Shown here: positions 17,793 through 26,383 of the stretch, piece after piece
Numbering within the stretch: position 1 is the stretch's first letter
How the letters are laid out: each line of letters opens with the position of its first letter
Source of the DNA: Bacteroidaceae bacterium
GTDB taxonomy: Bacteria; Bacteroidota; Bacteroidia; Bacteroidales; Muribaculaceae
Length of the DNA: 64,000 nucleotides
Assembly: GCA_021768245.1 (NCBI GenBank)
Contig: JAETNO010000010.1
Span: 62,001 to 126,000, forward strand
Direction of reading: 5' to 3'
Position numbers and translations under genes: made by a program
Notes under the pieces: model-generated
What the model was told of the DNA's origin: nothing
Seen by the model: only the letters and a program-made list of their open reading frames with translations
The model's database searches: none

Positions 17793-19639
17793 TTCAATAT
17801 ACAGCCTCTGAACTCCCCTTTAAGGTCCGGGCCGAAATAGAAGCCTGGTTCCGACGGTTGGTTGTATGCGACATTCTGTGTCGCCACACTGATTCTGTAG
17901 GCGGGGTCTTCAAGGAAAGTGTGGAAACGATATTCCGTGGGGATTGTGGAGACATAAAGTCGCAAAGCGCTTCCATCTACCGTACGTACAAGAACCTCCT
18001 CACGCCAGTCACCAACTATATCTGCGGCAAGACACGGATTGCGTTTCGTTCCGTTGTTCCATGTACAGCCATCGAAAGTCACCACCTCGTCAAGATTGCC
18101 GGTCTCCCAGTTATATTTGCTGACCGTCACCTCATCGAGCACCTCACGGAGTAAATCACCGGTCCACCACACAGCCATATTAGCGGGATATCTCGTCTTT
18201 GATTTTCCCTTTTTAACCCTGTCGGATGAAATAAGCTCACCGTCAAACGAACGTATGCCCCCGGTATTCGGCGACCAGAGTTCAACACCTTTATGAGTAG
18301 GGTCTATATCCGCCGCCATACAGCGTCCTATATCCTGGTCGCTCGGATAGCGCAATATAACCTTTCCTGTGGCGGCGTCACGCAGAGTCGTGCCGTCAAT
18401 TTTGTTCTCATGGCAACCCCATATATAATATCTCTCTCCTTTAGTATCAGACAGAAGATGCATGGCATCGCCATGGTACATGCCGGTTGAGTACAGGCCT
18501 TTGCCGTCATGGTCTACAGCCATCTGACCATAGATAATCTCATCGCGACCATCGCCGTCAACATCTGCCACACGCAAGTTATGGTTGCCCTGTCCGGCAT
18601 AAGCCTCATTACCGGGAGTGTCGGAGTCAAACACCCATTTCTGAGAAAGAGTCTTTCCGTCCCAGTCAAAAGCGGCAAGGACTGAACGGGTATAATAACC
18701 ACGGCACATCACGACCGAAGGACGGACACCGTCAAGAAAGCCCATGCATGCAAGGAAACGGTCACAACGGTTAGCGTTCTTATCGCCCCATGCTTCCATA
18801 TCGCCACGCTGAGGCACATAGTCCACCGTAGCCAACGCCCGCCCATCACGGCCACTGAACACCGTAAGATACTCCGGGCCTGCAATTATACGTCCCTTTA
18901 TATTACGCCAGTCCGCTTTCTTGGAACCTATCATATTCCCTATGCCATCGACAGTGCCGTCAGCCGTACGCATGACAACCTCAGCACTTCCGTCACCATC
19001 GAAATCATAGACCATAAACTGAGTGTAATGAGCCCCGGAGCGGATATTAGGACCGAGGTCTATACGCCAGCGACGCTCGCCACTCAGAGTGTAACAGTCG
19101 ATGAAACAGTTGCCGGTGAAACCGTTATGGGCATTGTCGCGGGCATTTGTAGGATTCCATTTAAGAATTATCTCATATTCGCCGTCGCCGTCCACATCAC
19201 CTATCGAAGCATCATTTGCCTCATAGGAGTATCCGTTCCCGAATGGATCTTCCCCGGAAGGAGGAGTGTCAAGAGGGATATTGATATATCCTACAGGGGC
19301 ATTTTCAGGCAAAATATAAGCCGATTCACCGCCACTCTTCCTGGACTTGACCACATAACGGGCCTTTTCATGACCTTTATAGCTATCTACAAAAAAAGTA
19401 GTCTTTCTGACAGGGCGACGGTTGATTTTCTTTCCATCGCGATACACATCAAACGACTCATCGGAAGCGTCAGACGAAAGATAACGCCATGTGACAAAAA
19501 CCTTGTCGGGCGATTCGCGGATTGCTACCACCCCTCGCCCAAGTTTCTCCGTCTGCATACGCAATCTGTCATACTTAGCCTGCGCACATGCGCCAAACAT
19601 CGTTGCCAACGCAACGACAATAGCAAAAAAATACTTCAT
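17789..19639 (-). CDS. Rhamnogalacturonan lyase, PL11 family
   Basis: The exported protein of 616 residues has a signal peptide (MKYFFAIVVALATMFGACAQA). An N-terminal fibronectin-like part (KVFVTWRYLSSDASDESFDVYRDG region) precedes an eight-bladed propeller with Asp-rich calcium loops such as DVDGDGEYE, DFDGDGSAE and DVDGDGRDE. This matches PL11 enzymes, which cut rhamnogalacturonan I backbone of pectin by beta-elimination. The ATG at 19639 begins the signal peptide; the open frame runs 13 codons further. It lies 42 bp after an esterase gene, probably in one operon, without SusC/SusD genes nearby. Confidence 0.93.
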   Translation of the reverse strand: MKYFFAIVVALATMFGACAQAKYDRLRMQTEKLGRGVVAIRESPDKVFVTWRYLSSDASDESFDVYRDGKKINRRPVRKTTFFVDSYKGHEKARYVVKSRKSGGESAYILPENAPVGYINIPLDTPPSGEDPFGNGYSYEANDASIGDVDGDGEYEIILKWNPTNARDNAHNGFTGNCFIDCYTLSGERRWRIDLGPNIRSGAHYTQFMVYDFDGDGSAEVVMRTADGTVDGIGNMIGSKKADWRNIKGRIIAGPEYLTVFSGRDGRALATVDYVPQRGDMEAWGDKNANRCDRFLACMGFLDGVRPSVVMCRGYYTRSVLAAFDWDGKTLSQKWVFDSDTPGNEAYAGQGNHNLRVADVDGDGRDEIIYGQMAVDHDGKGLYSTGMYHGDAMHLLSDTKGERYYIWGCHENKIDGTTLRDAATGKVILRYPSDQDIGRCMAADIDPTHKGVELWSPNTGGIRSFDGELISSDRVKKGKSKTRYPANMAVWWTGDLLREVLDEVTVSKYNWETGNLDEVVTFDGCTWNNGTKRNPCLAADIVGDWREEVLVRTVDGSALRLYVSTIPTEYRFHTFLEDPAYRISVATQNVAYNQPSEPGFYFGPDLKGEFRGCILK

Positions 19640-19681
19640 CCTTAACATTACATTATGAAATTTACTGCATAAATTCACCCC

Positions 19682-20464
19682 CTAAAAACTATCAAGCCAA
19701 GCCCTCAGCTCCTCCAACACCTGACTGTGATATTTAAAATTCGAGCGATATCCCCAACCATGCCCCCCTGTAGGATAAATAAACATTGCCGCCGGAACTC
19801 CGTGGGCACTCAATGCGGAAAAATAGCGGATTGAATTTTCAGGAACCACGGCTCTGTCGTCGGCACTAAGCGCGATAAAAGCGCGGGGAGTCGATTCAGA
19901 GACCTTGCAATCCGAGGAAAATTCCTTAACCATGGCTTCCGACGGGCTATCGCCGAGGAAACCACGCCGTGTTCCCTGATGGGTGATTGCACTGTCAAGT
20001 GAAATCACAGGATAGAACAATACTTGAAAAGCAGGTTTCATCACTTCTGTCGGATGGGTGGACACCGTAGATGCCAGATGCCCCCCGGCCGACGAGCCCA
20101 TAATCCCGATATTATCGGGGTTTATCTTCCACACCGAAGCACTGTCGGCCAACAGTTCAAAAGCTTTTTCGACATCACCCACAGGAACACGCCCATCACC
20201 CTTTGGCATGTTGTATTCCAACACCGCATAAGCTATTCCGAGATTGTTGAAAAAATGAGCCCACAGATGTCCCTCATGGTCTTTTGCAAGATGAGAATAT
20301 CCACCGCCGGGACAAGCTATTATAGCCCTGCCATTAGACGCAGGCGCAGCCGGGAGATATACAGTCATTGCCGGATTTGATGTCGTGACAACCCTTCCAC
20401 GGGAATGGGCAAGCATCATTGACGACAACATCATTACAGTTGCAATCGTGATAAATTTTTTCAT
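19682..20464 (-). CDS. Secreted alpha/beta-hydrolase, esterase/lipase type
   Basis: This 260-residue protein has a signal peptide (MKKFITIATVMMLSSMMLA) and an alpha/beta-hydrolase fold. The oxyanion/nucleophile regions are ACPGGGYSHL and the serine elbow GSSAGGHLAS. The acid is Asp in LSADDRAVVP and the catalytic His is in PTGGHGWGY. This resembles acetyl-xylan/feruloyl-type esterases of the BD-FAE group. With the PL11 lyase 42 bp downstream, removal of acetyl groups from pectin is a reasonable inference, but peptidase or lipase activity is not excluded. Two TAATTTTG boxes lie just upstream. Confidence 0.88.
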   Translation of the reverse strand: MKKFITIATVMMLSSMMLAHSRGRVVTTSNPAMTVYLPAAPASNGRAIIACPGGGYSHLAKDHEGHLWAHFFNNLGIAYAVLEYNMPKGDGRVPVGDVEKAFELLADSASVWKINPDNIGIMGSSAGGHLASTVSTHPTEVMKPAFQVLFYPVISLDSAITHQGTRRGFLGDSPSEAMVKEFSSDCKVSESTPRAFIALSADDRAVVPENSIRYFSALSAHGVPAAMFIYPTGGHGWGYRSNFKYHSQVLEELRAWLDSF

Positions 20465-20482
20465 GGTTGTTTATTTTCATGC

Positions 20483-20498
20483 CAAAATTACAAAATTA
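20483..20498 (-). promoter_or_regulatory. -7 boxes of the esterase-PL11 operon
   Basis: On the minus strand TAATTTTG occurs twice in tandem (20491-20498 and 20483-20490), 19 bp before the ATG. Confidence 0.55.
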
Positions 20499-20534
20499 TC
20501 ATCTAACGTCTATGCGATTCTTCACATTTTCCGC

Positions 20535-20542
20535 TATCTTTG
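20535..20542 (+). promoter_or_regulatory. -7 box of udk
   Basis: TATCTTTG fits TAnnTTTG, 79 bp before the udk ATG. Confidence 0.5.
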
Positions 20543-20621
20543 CATATGATTTTTGACCTAATCAAACATCAGTTTTAAGAGTATGCACTCTAATCCTCAC
20601 AAATAAATCAAGCGTGACACT

Positions 20622-21242
20622 ATGTTAATTATCGGTATAGCAGGTGGAACCGGCTCAGGAAAAACCACTGTAGTCAACAAAATAATCAATAGCCTCCCAT
20701 GTGGGGAGGTCGCAGTGCTTCCACAGGACTCCTACTATAAGGATTCAAGCCATATACCCGTCGAGGAGCGTAGCAAAATAAACTTTGACGAACCGGCTGC
20801 CATAGAATGGAGTCTGCTCGTTGACCATATAAGGGAACTCAAGGAGGGGAAAACCATCCAGATGCCCACCTATTCCTATCTTACGTGTACCCGTCAGGAA
20901 GAGACGGTCACTGTTGAGCCTCGCGAAGTCGTGATTGTCGAAGGAATCCTCGTGCTCACCGACCCTGTTCTGCGCAAGATGATGGATGTAAAGGTCTTTG
21001 TCGACGCCGATGCCGACGAACGCCTAATCCGCGTAATCGCACGCGACTGCGTGGAGCGCGGACGCACCCCTATCATGGTTCTCAACCGTTATCAGGATGT
21101 GCTTAAACCCATGCACGAAATGTACATAGAACCGTCAAAGCGTTATGCCGACCTTATAGTGCCGCAAGGAGGGAGCAATGTCGTGGCTATCCAGCTTCTG
21201 ACAGACTATATCGAGTCACGCCTTCGCCGTGCGAATTCATAA
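20622..21242 (+). CDS. udk: Uridine kinase
   Basis: At 206 residues this is the full family length. It phosphorylates uridine and cytidine in pyrimidine salvage. Visible are the P-loop GGTGSGKTT (residues 8-16), the nucleoside-site segment LPQDSYYKD, the NFDEPAAIEW block and IVEGILVL, typical of uridine kinases rather than phosphoribulokinases. The lptB gene starts 33 bp downstream and is probably co-transcribed, an unrelated pairing in function. Confidence 0.96.
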   Translation: MLIIGIAGGTGSGKTTVVNKIINSLPCGEVAVLPQDSYYKDSSHIPVEERSKINFDEPAAIEWSLLVDHIRELKEGKTIQMPTYSYLTCTRQEETVTVEPREVVIVEGILVLTDPVLRKMMDVKVFVDADADERLIRVIARDCVERGRTPIMVLNRYQDVLKPMHEMYIEPSKRYADLIVPQGGSNVVAIQLLTDYIESRLRRANS

Positions 21243-21275
21243 ACAACCAGGATTATACGATATTCAACCACTACG

Positions 21276-22046
21276 ATGGACGAAAATAAAAATACGGAAA
21301 AAATGGTGCTACGCACCGATAATCTTGTTAAAAAATATGGGAAGCGCACCGTAGCCAACCATGTATCTATCAATGTGACCCAAGGGGAGATTGTCGGATT
21401 GTTAGGGCCTAACGGAGCAGGAAAAACCACCACTTTCTACATGACCGTAGGGCTTATAACCCCTAATGAAGGGCAGATTTTCCTCAATGACCTGAATATC
21501 ACAAAATATCCGGTTTACAAGCGTGCACAAAACGGCATAGGCTATCTCGCGCAGGAACCGAGCGTTTTCCGCAAGCTATCGGTCGAAAACAATATAAAGG
21601 CCGTCCTTCAGATGACAAATACTTCGGCGGAATACCAACGCGACAAACTTGAAAGCCTCATAGCGGAGTTCAGCCTTGAGAAAGTGCGCCACAATCTCGG
21701 AGACCAGCTCTCGGGAGGCGAACGCCGACGCACGGAAATAGCCCGCTGCCTCGCCATCGACCCGAAATTCATAATGCTCGACGAACCATTCGCCGGAGTC
21801 GACCCTATAGCAGTGGAAGATATCCAGTCAGTGGTCTACCATCTGAAAGAGAAAAACATCGGCATCCTTATCACCGACCACAACGCTCAGGAAACGCTCC
21901 GCATCACAGACCGCGCCTACCTTCTTTTCGAAGGTAAAATCCTTTTTCAAGGGACATCCGAAGAACTTGCAGAAAACCCGACAGTCCGTGAGAAATATCT
22001 CGGGCGCGATTTCATGTTCTACCGCAAGAAATTCGATTCGGATTAA
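21276..22046 (+). CDS. lptB: LPS export ABC transporter ATP-binding protein
   Basis: The 256-residue ATPase is the motor of the Lpt bridge that extracts LPS from the inner membrane and pushes it to the outer membrane. Walker A GPNGAGKTT lies at 44-52, the signature is LSGGERRRTEIAR, Walker B is FIMLDEPFAGVDP and the H-loop is ITDHNAQE. The LptB-specific tail LGRDFMFY and the GVDP signature separate it from other branched-chain-like ATPases. LptF/G partners are not in the window. Confidence 0.95.
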   Translation: MDENKNTEKMVLRTDNLVKKYGKRTVANHVSINVTQGEIVGLLGPNGAGKTTTFYMTVGLITPNEGQIFLNDLNITKYPVYKRAQNGIGYLAQEPSVFRKLSVENNIKAVLQMTNTSAEYQRDKLESLIAEFSLEKVRHNLGDQLSGGERRRTEIARCLAIDPKFIMLDEPFAGVDPIAVEDIQSVVYHLKEKNIGILITDHNAQETLRITDRAYLLFEGKILFQGTSEELAENPTVREKYLGRDFMFYRKKFDSD

Positions 22047-22096
22047 AGTCCCATTTAAGAAACGGTTTAAAATTTTATCGTTAATTTTTATAGGAT

Positions 22097-22522
22097 TCAG
22101 TCCTCATCATCAATATCATCGAGGAAATCCATATCCCAGCCATCGGACATCGACTCCGTGAACTGGGCAAGTTCACGTCCCTCGCGCTTGGTTGGGCGTC
22201 CGAGACCCTTACGGCGGTCGATAAAGCCTGAAATTTTAACAACTTCAAGCAAATCAAGCTCACTTTTGGGAGTTATATTTTCCATATAGTCAGGGACAAG
22301 CTTGGCTCCGAGCCTGTTCTGCGTCAAGGCAAGCACACGGAACGAATATGTCACCGGTGGCTTCCTTACATTCACTACATCACCGACCTTGACCGTGCGC
22401 GAAGGCTTGGCAATGACATTGCCTATATAGACGCGCCCCTTCTTGCATGCCTCCGTTGCTACCGTGCGGGTCTTGAACACTCTCATAGCCCACAACCATT
22501 TGTCAACTCTGACCTCGTTCAT
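22097..22522 (-). CDS. hslR: S4-domain RNA-binding protein, Hsp15 type
   Basis: The 141-residue protein has an S4 domain right at the N-terminus (VRVDKWLWAMRVFKTRT) and a basic middle segment. An acidic tail (DGWDMDFLDDIDDED) replaces the basic tail of the E. coli protein. In E. coli Hsp15 binds 50S subunits that carry a stalled nascent chain with tRNA. I chose the ATG at 22522 because it begins the S4 domain and lies 4 bp after the pth stop; the open frame extends further into pth. The neighbour pth frees peptidyl-tRNA, so the pair suits a shared ribosome-rescue role. Confidence 0.85.
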   Translation of the reverse strand: MNEVRVDKWLWAMRVFKTRTVATEACKKGRVYIGNVIAKPSRTVKVGDVVNVRKPPVTYSFRVLALTQNRLGAKLVPDYMENITPKSELDLLEVVKISGFIDRRKGLGRPTKREGRELAQFTESMSDGWDMDFLDDIDDED

Positions 22523-22526
22523 ACAT

Positions 22527-23090
22527 CTATTTATTATTATAGTTGCACATAGCTGTCTGTATGCCTGCAAGACAGAAAGTCTTCACGGCCTCTACAGCCA
22601 CTTCAATCCTCTCGCCTATCGCTTTCTCCTCGTCGTCAGTGAAACGTCCGAGCACATAATCAATCTGTGTTCCCCTTGGGAAATCATTGCCTATGCCGAA
22701 ACGCAAACGCGGATATGCCTGAGTGCCGAGCATCTGGGCTATGTTCTTCAGCCCGTTATGACCGGCATCGCTCCCACCCGACTTTATGCGTATCGCACCG
22801 AAAGGGAGAGCGCAATCATCAACAATTACAAGGATGTTTTCCACCTCTATACCTTCTTTTTCCTTCCAATAGCGAACAGCATTGCCTGAAAGATTCATAT
22901 AGGTGGAAGGTTTCAGGACGACAAGTTGCGCATTTTTAACCCTCATACGCGCTATATCGCCATAACGTTCGGTAGAAAATGAAGCTGACGCGCTTTCAAC
23001 CAACGCATCAGCGACGCGGAAACCTGCGTTGTGACGTGTCATGGCATATTCCGGCCCTATATTCCCGAGCCCTACTATAAGATATTTCAT
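22527..23090 (-). CDS. pth: Peptidyl-tRNA hydrolase
   Basis: 187 residues, full family length. The enzyme cleaves peptidyl-tRNA released from ribosomes. The conserved Asn10 ([11 protein letters not shown]) and catalytic His20 (MTRHNAGF) are present, as are the [10 protein letters not shown] block and [11 protein letters not shown] with the conserved Asp. It lies downstream of the ribosomal protein L25 gene as in many bacteria, although a terminator sits between them here. It is followed by hslR after 4 bp. Confidence 0.96.
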   Translation of the reverse strand: MKYLIVGLGNIGPEYAMTRHNAGFRVADALVESASASFSTERYGDIARMRVKNAQLVVLKPSTYMNLSGNAVRYWKEKEGIEVENILVIVDDCALPFGAIRIKSGGSDAGHNGLKNIAQMLGTQAYPRLRFGIGNDFPRGTQIDYVLGRFTDDEEKAIGERIEVAVEAVKTFCLAGIQTAMCNYNNK

Positions 23091-23130
23091 ATGGGATATT
23101 ATTCTATAGACGTCTCACACGAGACTGGCT

Positions 23131-23187
23131 AAAAAAGCAACAGACTTTCCCGCAGTCGCCTGGATGAACCTTGAGAAAATCTGTTGC
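23131..23187 (-). terminator. Terminator after rplY
   Basis: Reading the minus strand, GCAACAGA (23180-23187) pairs with TCTGTTGC (23137-23144). The stem is extended inside by TTTC/GAAA across a one-base mismatch, and TTTTTT follows (23131-23136). It separates rplY from pth, perhaps as a partial terminator. Confidence 0.75.
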
Positions 23188-23226
23188 TGTAGATTGTAGT
23201 GTTTTCTATATCACCGACGCTCACTA

Positions 23227-23877
23227 TTACTGAGCAGCGGCAGCCTGTGCACCACGTGCTGCACGGGTGAGCTGAACGGCGCAGACAACTGCGTTCTTGG
23301 CGTTCATCAGTTCGAGACCTTCGAAATGGAGGTCACCAATCTGAAGAGTCTTGCCGAGGCCGAGGTGGTCAACATTGATGACAACACGTTCGGGGATTTC
23401 GGTGTAGACCGCCTTAACGCGGATTTTCTTCATTGAAAGGTTGAGCTTACCACCGGCCTTAACACCTTCGGCGTGGCCTTCGAGTTTAACGGGAACCTCG
23501 ATAGTGACAAGCTTCTTATCGTTGACTTCAAGAAGGTCAATGTGGAGGATAGTGTCCTTAACAGGATGGAACTGGATATCCTTCAAGACAGCCATGCGGG
23601 TTTCACCGTTGACAGTAAGTTCGATTGCAAAGATATCGGGAGTGTAGACAAGCTTGCGGATTGCATCCTGAGTCACAACGAGATCTGTTGTGATAAGGCC
23701 TTTACCATTGCCGATTTCCACGATTTTTTCACCGGGTTTGAGAGTGCCGCTGAAAGGGAGAGTGATGATTTCACCACCATTGAGCACTACGGGGATTTTG
23801 TTCTCAGCACGGAGAGCCTTGGCAGCTTTCTTACCGAGGTCTGTACGGGGCTCGGCGGTCAGTTGAAATGTTTTCAT
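23227..23877 (-). CDS. rplY: 50S ribosomal protein L25/general stress protein Ctc
   Basis: The 216-residue protein is the long (Ctc/TL5) form. The N-terminal L25 domain, which binds 5S rRNA, spans about 1-95 (MKTFQLTAEPRTDLGKKAAK, then VVLNGGE). A C-terminal beta domain follows (VEVPVKLEGHAEG-type block, here IEVPVKLEGHAEGVKAGG). It ends in an Ala/Gln-rich tail (GAQAAAAQ). The ATG at 23877 matches homologues; the frame to 23925 has no support. It has its own promoter and terminator. Confidence 0.95.
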   Translation of the reverse strand: MKTFQLTAEPRTDLGKKAAKALRAENKIPVVLNGGEIITLPFSGTLKPGEKIVEIGNGKGLITTDLVVTQDAIRKLVYTPDIFAIELTVNGETRMAVLKDIQFHPVKDTILHIDLLEVNDKKLVTIEVPVKLEGHAEGVKAGGKLNLSMKKIRVKAVYTEIPERVVINVDHLGLGKTLQIGDLHFEGLELMNAKNAVVCAVQLTRAARGAQAAAAQ

Positions 23878-23969
23878 TCTGATTGATTTTTTTGTGTTAC
23901 TCAAAATTAAGTTGTAAAAATTCAAATGCTCCTTAATTTCCCATCACACGGGATGCTAAAAAGCGACTG

Positions 23970-24000
23970 CAAATTTACGAATTTTTGTATCAAGGACAAG
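23970..24000 (-). promoter_or_regulatory. Promoter of rplY
   Basis: Minus strand: CTTG (23997-24000, one mismatch to TTTG), 19-bp spacer, TAAATTTG (23970-23977). The leader would be about 85 nt. Confidence 0.65.
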
Positions 24001-24065
24001 ATGTCATTCACATAATTTAACTATAAATCTTGTCCCTTCATTCATTTTTTGAAAAGTTTCTTGAC

Positions 24066-24073
24066 TAACTTTG
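24066..24073 (+). promoter_or_regulatory. -7 box of the acidic lipoprotein gene
   Basis: TAACTTTG. It directly abuts an ATG at 24075, which therefore cannot be a normal start; the real start is 24123. Confidence 0.6.
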
Positions 24074-24122
24074 CATGGATTATAACACACACGATTCAAC
24101 GATTAACCACAACAGAACAGCT

Positions 24123-24584
24123 ATGACCGCTAAGAAACTGCTCCTGCTACCGCTCGTCTCCATTATCTCCGTGCTCGCTTTCACAAGTTGCGACGACGAT
24201 GATTATGATGACTACTTAAGCAACATCACTTACAACCTGACTTCGCGCACATGGGCTAACGAACAGAACGGCTACGACGAATTCGGACGCGAATATTATA
24301 CCGCGCAATATGTGGATTTCTACGGCGACGGCACCGGCGAATGGGAGACATATACCGAGATATACGGCTACCGCCCCCAACAGACCGGCGGATATTTCAC
24401 ATGGGATTTTACTGACAGGAGTTACTCTGTGCTGGTACTTGAATTCGACAACAATTCTCTTGAGTACTGGATGATTGACGATATTACTCCCGACTATTTC
24501 TCATCTTTTGTATCGCCCGACGATCCCTACTATTTTCCCAATACGCCCAATTATTTTCAGGAATTCTGGGCTGTAAGAAATTAG
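24123..24584 (+). CDS. Small acidic lipoprotein of unknown function
   Basis: The 153-residue product has a lipoprotein signal (MTAKKLLLLPLVSIISVLAF, Cys in FTSC) followed at once by a strongly acidic stretch (DDDDYDDY). The rest is rich in Tyr, Asp and aromatic residues and looks like all-beta sequence with a repeated feel of W/Y-rich strands (SRTWANEQ, GYFTWDF, LEYWMIDD). This resembles the lipocalin-like or DUF4923-like small Bacteroidetes lipoproteins, but I cannot name a family. Acidic residues after the lipid Cys are the known surface-export signal of Bacteroidetes lipoproteins (S-D/E-rich), so it may face outward. Confidence 0.6.
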   Translation: MTAKKLLLLPLVSIISVLAFTSCDDDDYDDYLSNITYNLTSRTWANEQNGYDEFGREYYTAQYVDFYGDGTGEWETYTEIYGYRPQQTGGYFTWDFTDRSYSVLVLEFDNNSLEYWMIDDITPDYFSSFVSPDDPYYFPNTPNYFQEFWAVRN

Positions 24585-24620
24585 TCGCAGGGGGATGTTT
24601 AGCTGTGTAAATTGACAAAG

Positions 24621-24956
24621 ATGGACGCAACGAGTAAGAAATATTATAAAATAAGTGAGGTTTCGGAGCTTGTAGGGCTACCCATGTCGACATTGCGCTT
24701 CTGGGAAAACCATTTCACGGCAATCAATCCAAAGCGCAACGACCGTGGCACGCGCTTCTATACACCGCGTGACATCGAGACTATACGCATGATTCATTTT
24801 CTCGTCAAGACCAAAGGCATGAAACTCGATGCCGCGCAGGAGGAAATCAAACGTAACCGCGACGGGGTGACAAAGAAATTCGAGGCTATAGAAGACCTCA
24901 GAAAAGTTCGCGACAGGCTCCAACGCATGATTGACTCACTCCATCATCTCAGATAA
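24621..24956 (+). CDS. MerR family transcriptional regulator (short)
   Basis: The 111-residue protein has the MerR winged-helix DNA-binding domain (about 8-75): YKISEVSELVGLPMSTLRFW, then RGTRFYTPRDIETI. A short coiled coil follows (EAIEDLRKVRDRLQRM) and there is no effector domain. Bacteroidetes carry a conserved short MerR like this next to mltG; its target is not known. mltG starts 14 bp downstream, so they form one unit. The ATG at 24621 is preferred to a TTG three codons upstream. Confidence 0.88.
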   Translation: MDATSKKYYKISEVSELVGLPMSTLRFWENHFTAINPKRNDRGTRFYTPRDIETIRMIHFLVKTKGMKLDAAQEEIKRNRDGVTKKFEAIEDLRKVRDRLQRMIDSLHHLR

Positions 24957-24970
24957 GACCGTATACGATA

Positions 24971-26047
24971 ATGGCAACAGAACGTAAGTCCACAACAGGG
25001 AAAAAGAGGAAAAATAAAAAGCAGTCATGGGTCTACCGCCATTCATTAGGCCTTCTTATTGCTGTAATAGCCTTTTTAGTGTCCATTGGGGCCGTGTTCG
25101 CTTTTGTGTTTATCCCCTACTCCGGTTCTGAAGGGAGGAGCGAATGGATTTTCATCCCGAAAGGAAGCACAGCGGCGGCTGTAAAGGACTCGATGAAAAC
25201 CAATCTCGGTTCATCTATGGGGACACGGGTGTACATGATATGGAAACTCATGGGTGGCAATACCGACACCTCTCAAGGCGCTTACAAAGTATCTTCCGGA
25301 CAGAGCGCATTAAACATAAGCCGACGCATAGCCCTTGGACGACAGACCCCGGTGGAGGTCCGCTTCAACGGCACACGCACGATGGAGCAACTGTCGAGAC
25401 GCATTGCCTCCCAGCTGCAATGCACTCCGGAGGAATTCCTTGAGGCTTGTTATGAAGTGCTCCCGGACAGCGGTTTCGACCGACCGAATTTTCCTGCAGC
25501 CTTTATCCCCGACAGTTATGAATTCTATTGGAGTTCGACGCCCGCGAATGTGGTTACACGTCTGCTTGACTATCGCAACAAATTCTGGACTGACGAGCGC
25601 CGCAGCAAAGCGAAGTCCCTCGGACTGACCCCGACTGAAGTAGCGACCGTGGCATCCATCGTCGAGGAAGAGACGGCGAAAACAGACGAAAAGCCGAAAG
25701 TGGCACGACTCTACCTCAACCGTATAGCAAAAGGGATAAAACTACAGGCCGACCCGACCGTAAAGTTCGCGAGCGGAGATTTCAGCCTCCGCCGCATTAC
25801 CGGCAAACATCTGGCAATTGAATCGCCCTACAACACATACCGGATAAAAGGATTGCCTCCCGGACCAATACGTGTCGCAGCGGGAGCGACCATCGACGCC
25901 GTGCTCAACGCCCCCGACCATGATTATATCTATATGTGTGCGAAGGAAGATTTCTCTGGCTACCATAACTTCGCCAAAGACTACGCCACACATCAGGCCA
26001 ATGCACGACGCTATCAGGCGGAGCTAAACAGAAGACAAATCCACTAA
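24971..26047 (+). CDS. mltG: Endolytic murein transglycosylase
   Basis: This 358-residue inner-membrane protein ends growing glycan strands of peptidoglycan. A basic cytoplasmic N-terminus (GKKRKNKKQSW) precedes one membrane helix (LGLLIAVIAFLVSIGAVFAF), then a LysM-like subdomain and the YceG catalytic domain. The catalytic Glu lies in ASIVEEETAKTDEKPKVA. The following block LYLNRIAKGIKLQADPTV and the end motif GPIRVAAGATIDAVL are diagnostic. It is preceded by the MerR gene and followed after 15 bp by a DUF2007 gene. Confidence 0.95.
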   Translation: MATERKSTTGKKRKNKKQSWVYRHSLGLLIAVIAFLVSIGAVFAFVFIPYSGSEGRSEWIFIPKGSTAAAVKDSMKTNLGSSMGTRVYMIWKLMGGNTDTSQGAYKVSSGQSALNISRRIALGRQTPVEVRFNGTRTMEQLSRRIASQLQCTPEEFLEACYEVLPDSGFDRPNFPAAFIPDSYEFYWSSTPANVVTRLLDYRNKFWTDERRSKAKSLGLTPTEVATVASIVEEETAKTDEKPKVARLYLNRIAKGIKLQADPTVKFASGDFSLRRITGKHLAIESPYNTYRIKGLPPGPIRVAAGATIDAVLNAPDHDYIYMCAKEDFSGYHNFAKDYATHQANARRYQAELNRRQIH

Positions 26048-26062
26048 AAACGGTAAAATAAT

Positions 26063-26287
26063 ATGAAAGTTGCCGCCAAATTTCCCGACACGATTACAGC
26101 AAGCATAGCAAAAGGCATGCTTGAAAGCCACGATATCCCCGCTATCATCGACAATCAAGCCATGAGCGCCCTCTATCCTACCCCTCTCAGCGGAGTGTGG
26201 GACGTGAGACTGATGGTCAACGACGATGACTACGATGAAGCAGTAGCACTCCTCAAAGAACACGGAGACATCGATAATCAGGGGTAA
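26063..26287 (+). CDS. DUF2007 family small protein
   Basis: A 74-residue soluble protein that matches the DUF2007 'putative signal-transducing' fold: FPDTITASIAKGMLESHDIPAIIDNQAM and then WDVRLMVNDDDYDEAVALLKE. The fold is ferredoxin-like with a C-terminal helix and has no known ligand. It is 15 bp after mltG and is probably in the same operon. Confidence 0.8.
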   Translation: MKVAAKFPDTITASIAKGMLESHDIPAIIDNQAMSALYPTPLSGVWDVRLMVNDDDYDEAVALLKEHGDIDNQG

Positions 26288-26314
26288 AATTGACCATTTT
26301 TTATAAAAATTCCG

Positions 26315-26322
26315 TATCTTTG
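26315..26322 (+). promoter_or_regulatory. -7 box of the AraC-family gene
   Basis: TATCTTTG, 61 bp before the ATG of the AraC-type regulator. Confidence 0.5.
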
Positions 26323-26383
26323 CGCTCGAATCTGCTTTTTATACCATAAGGTGCATACTCAAAACATATAAGCCTTAATCAGC

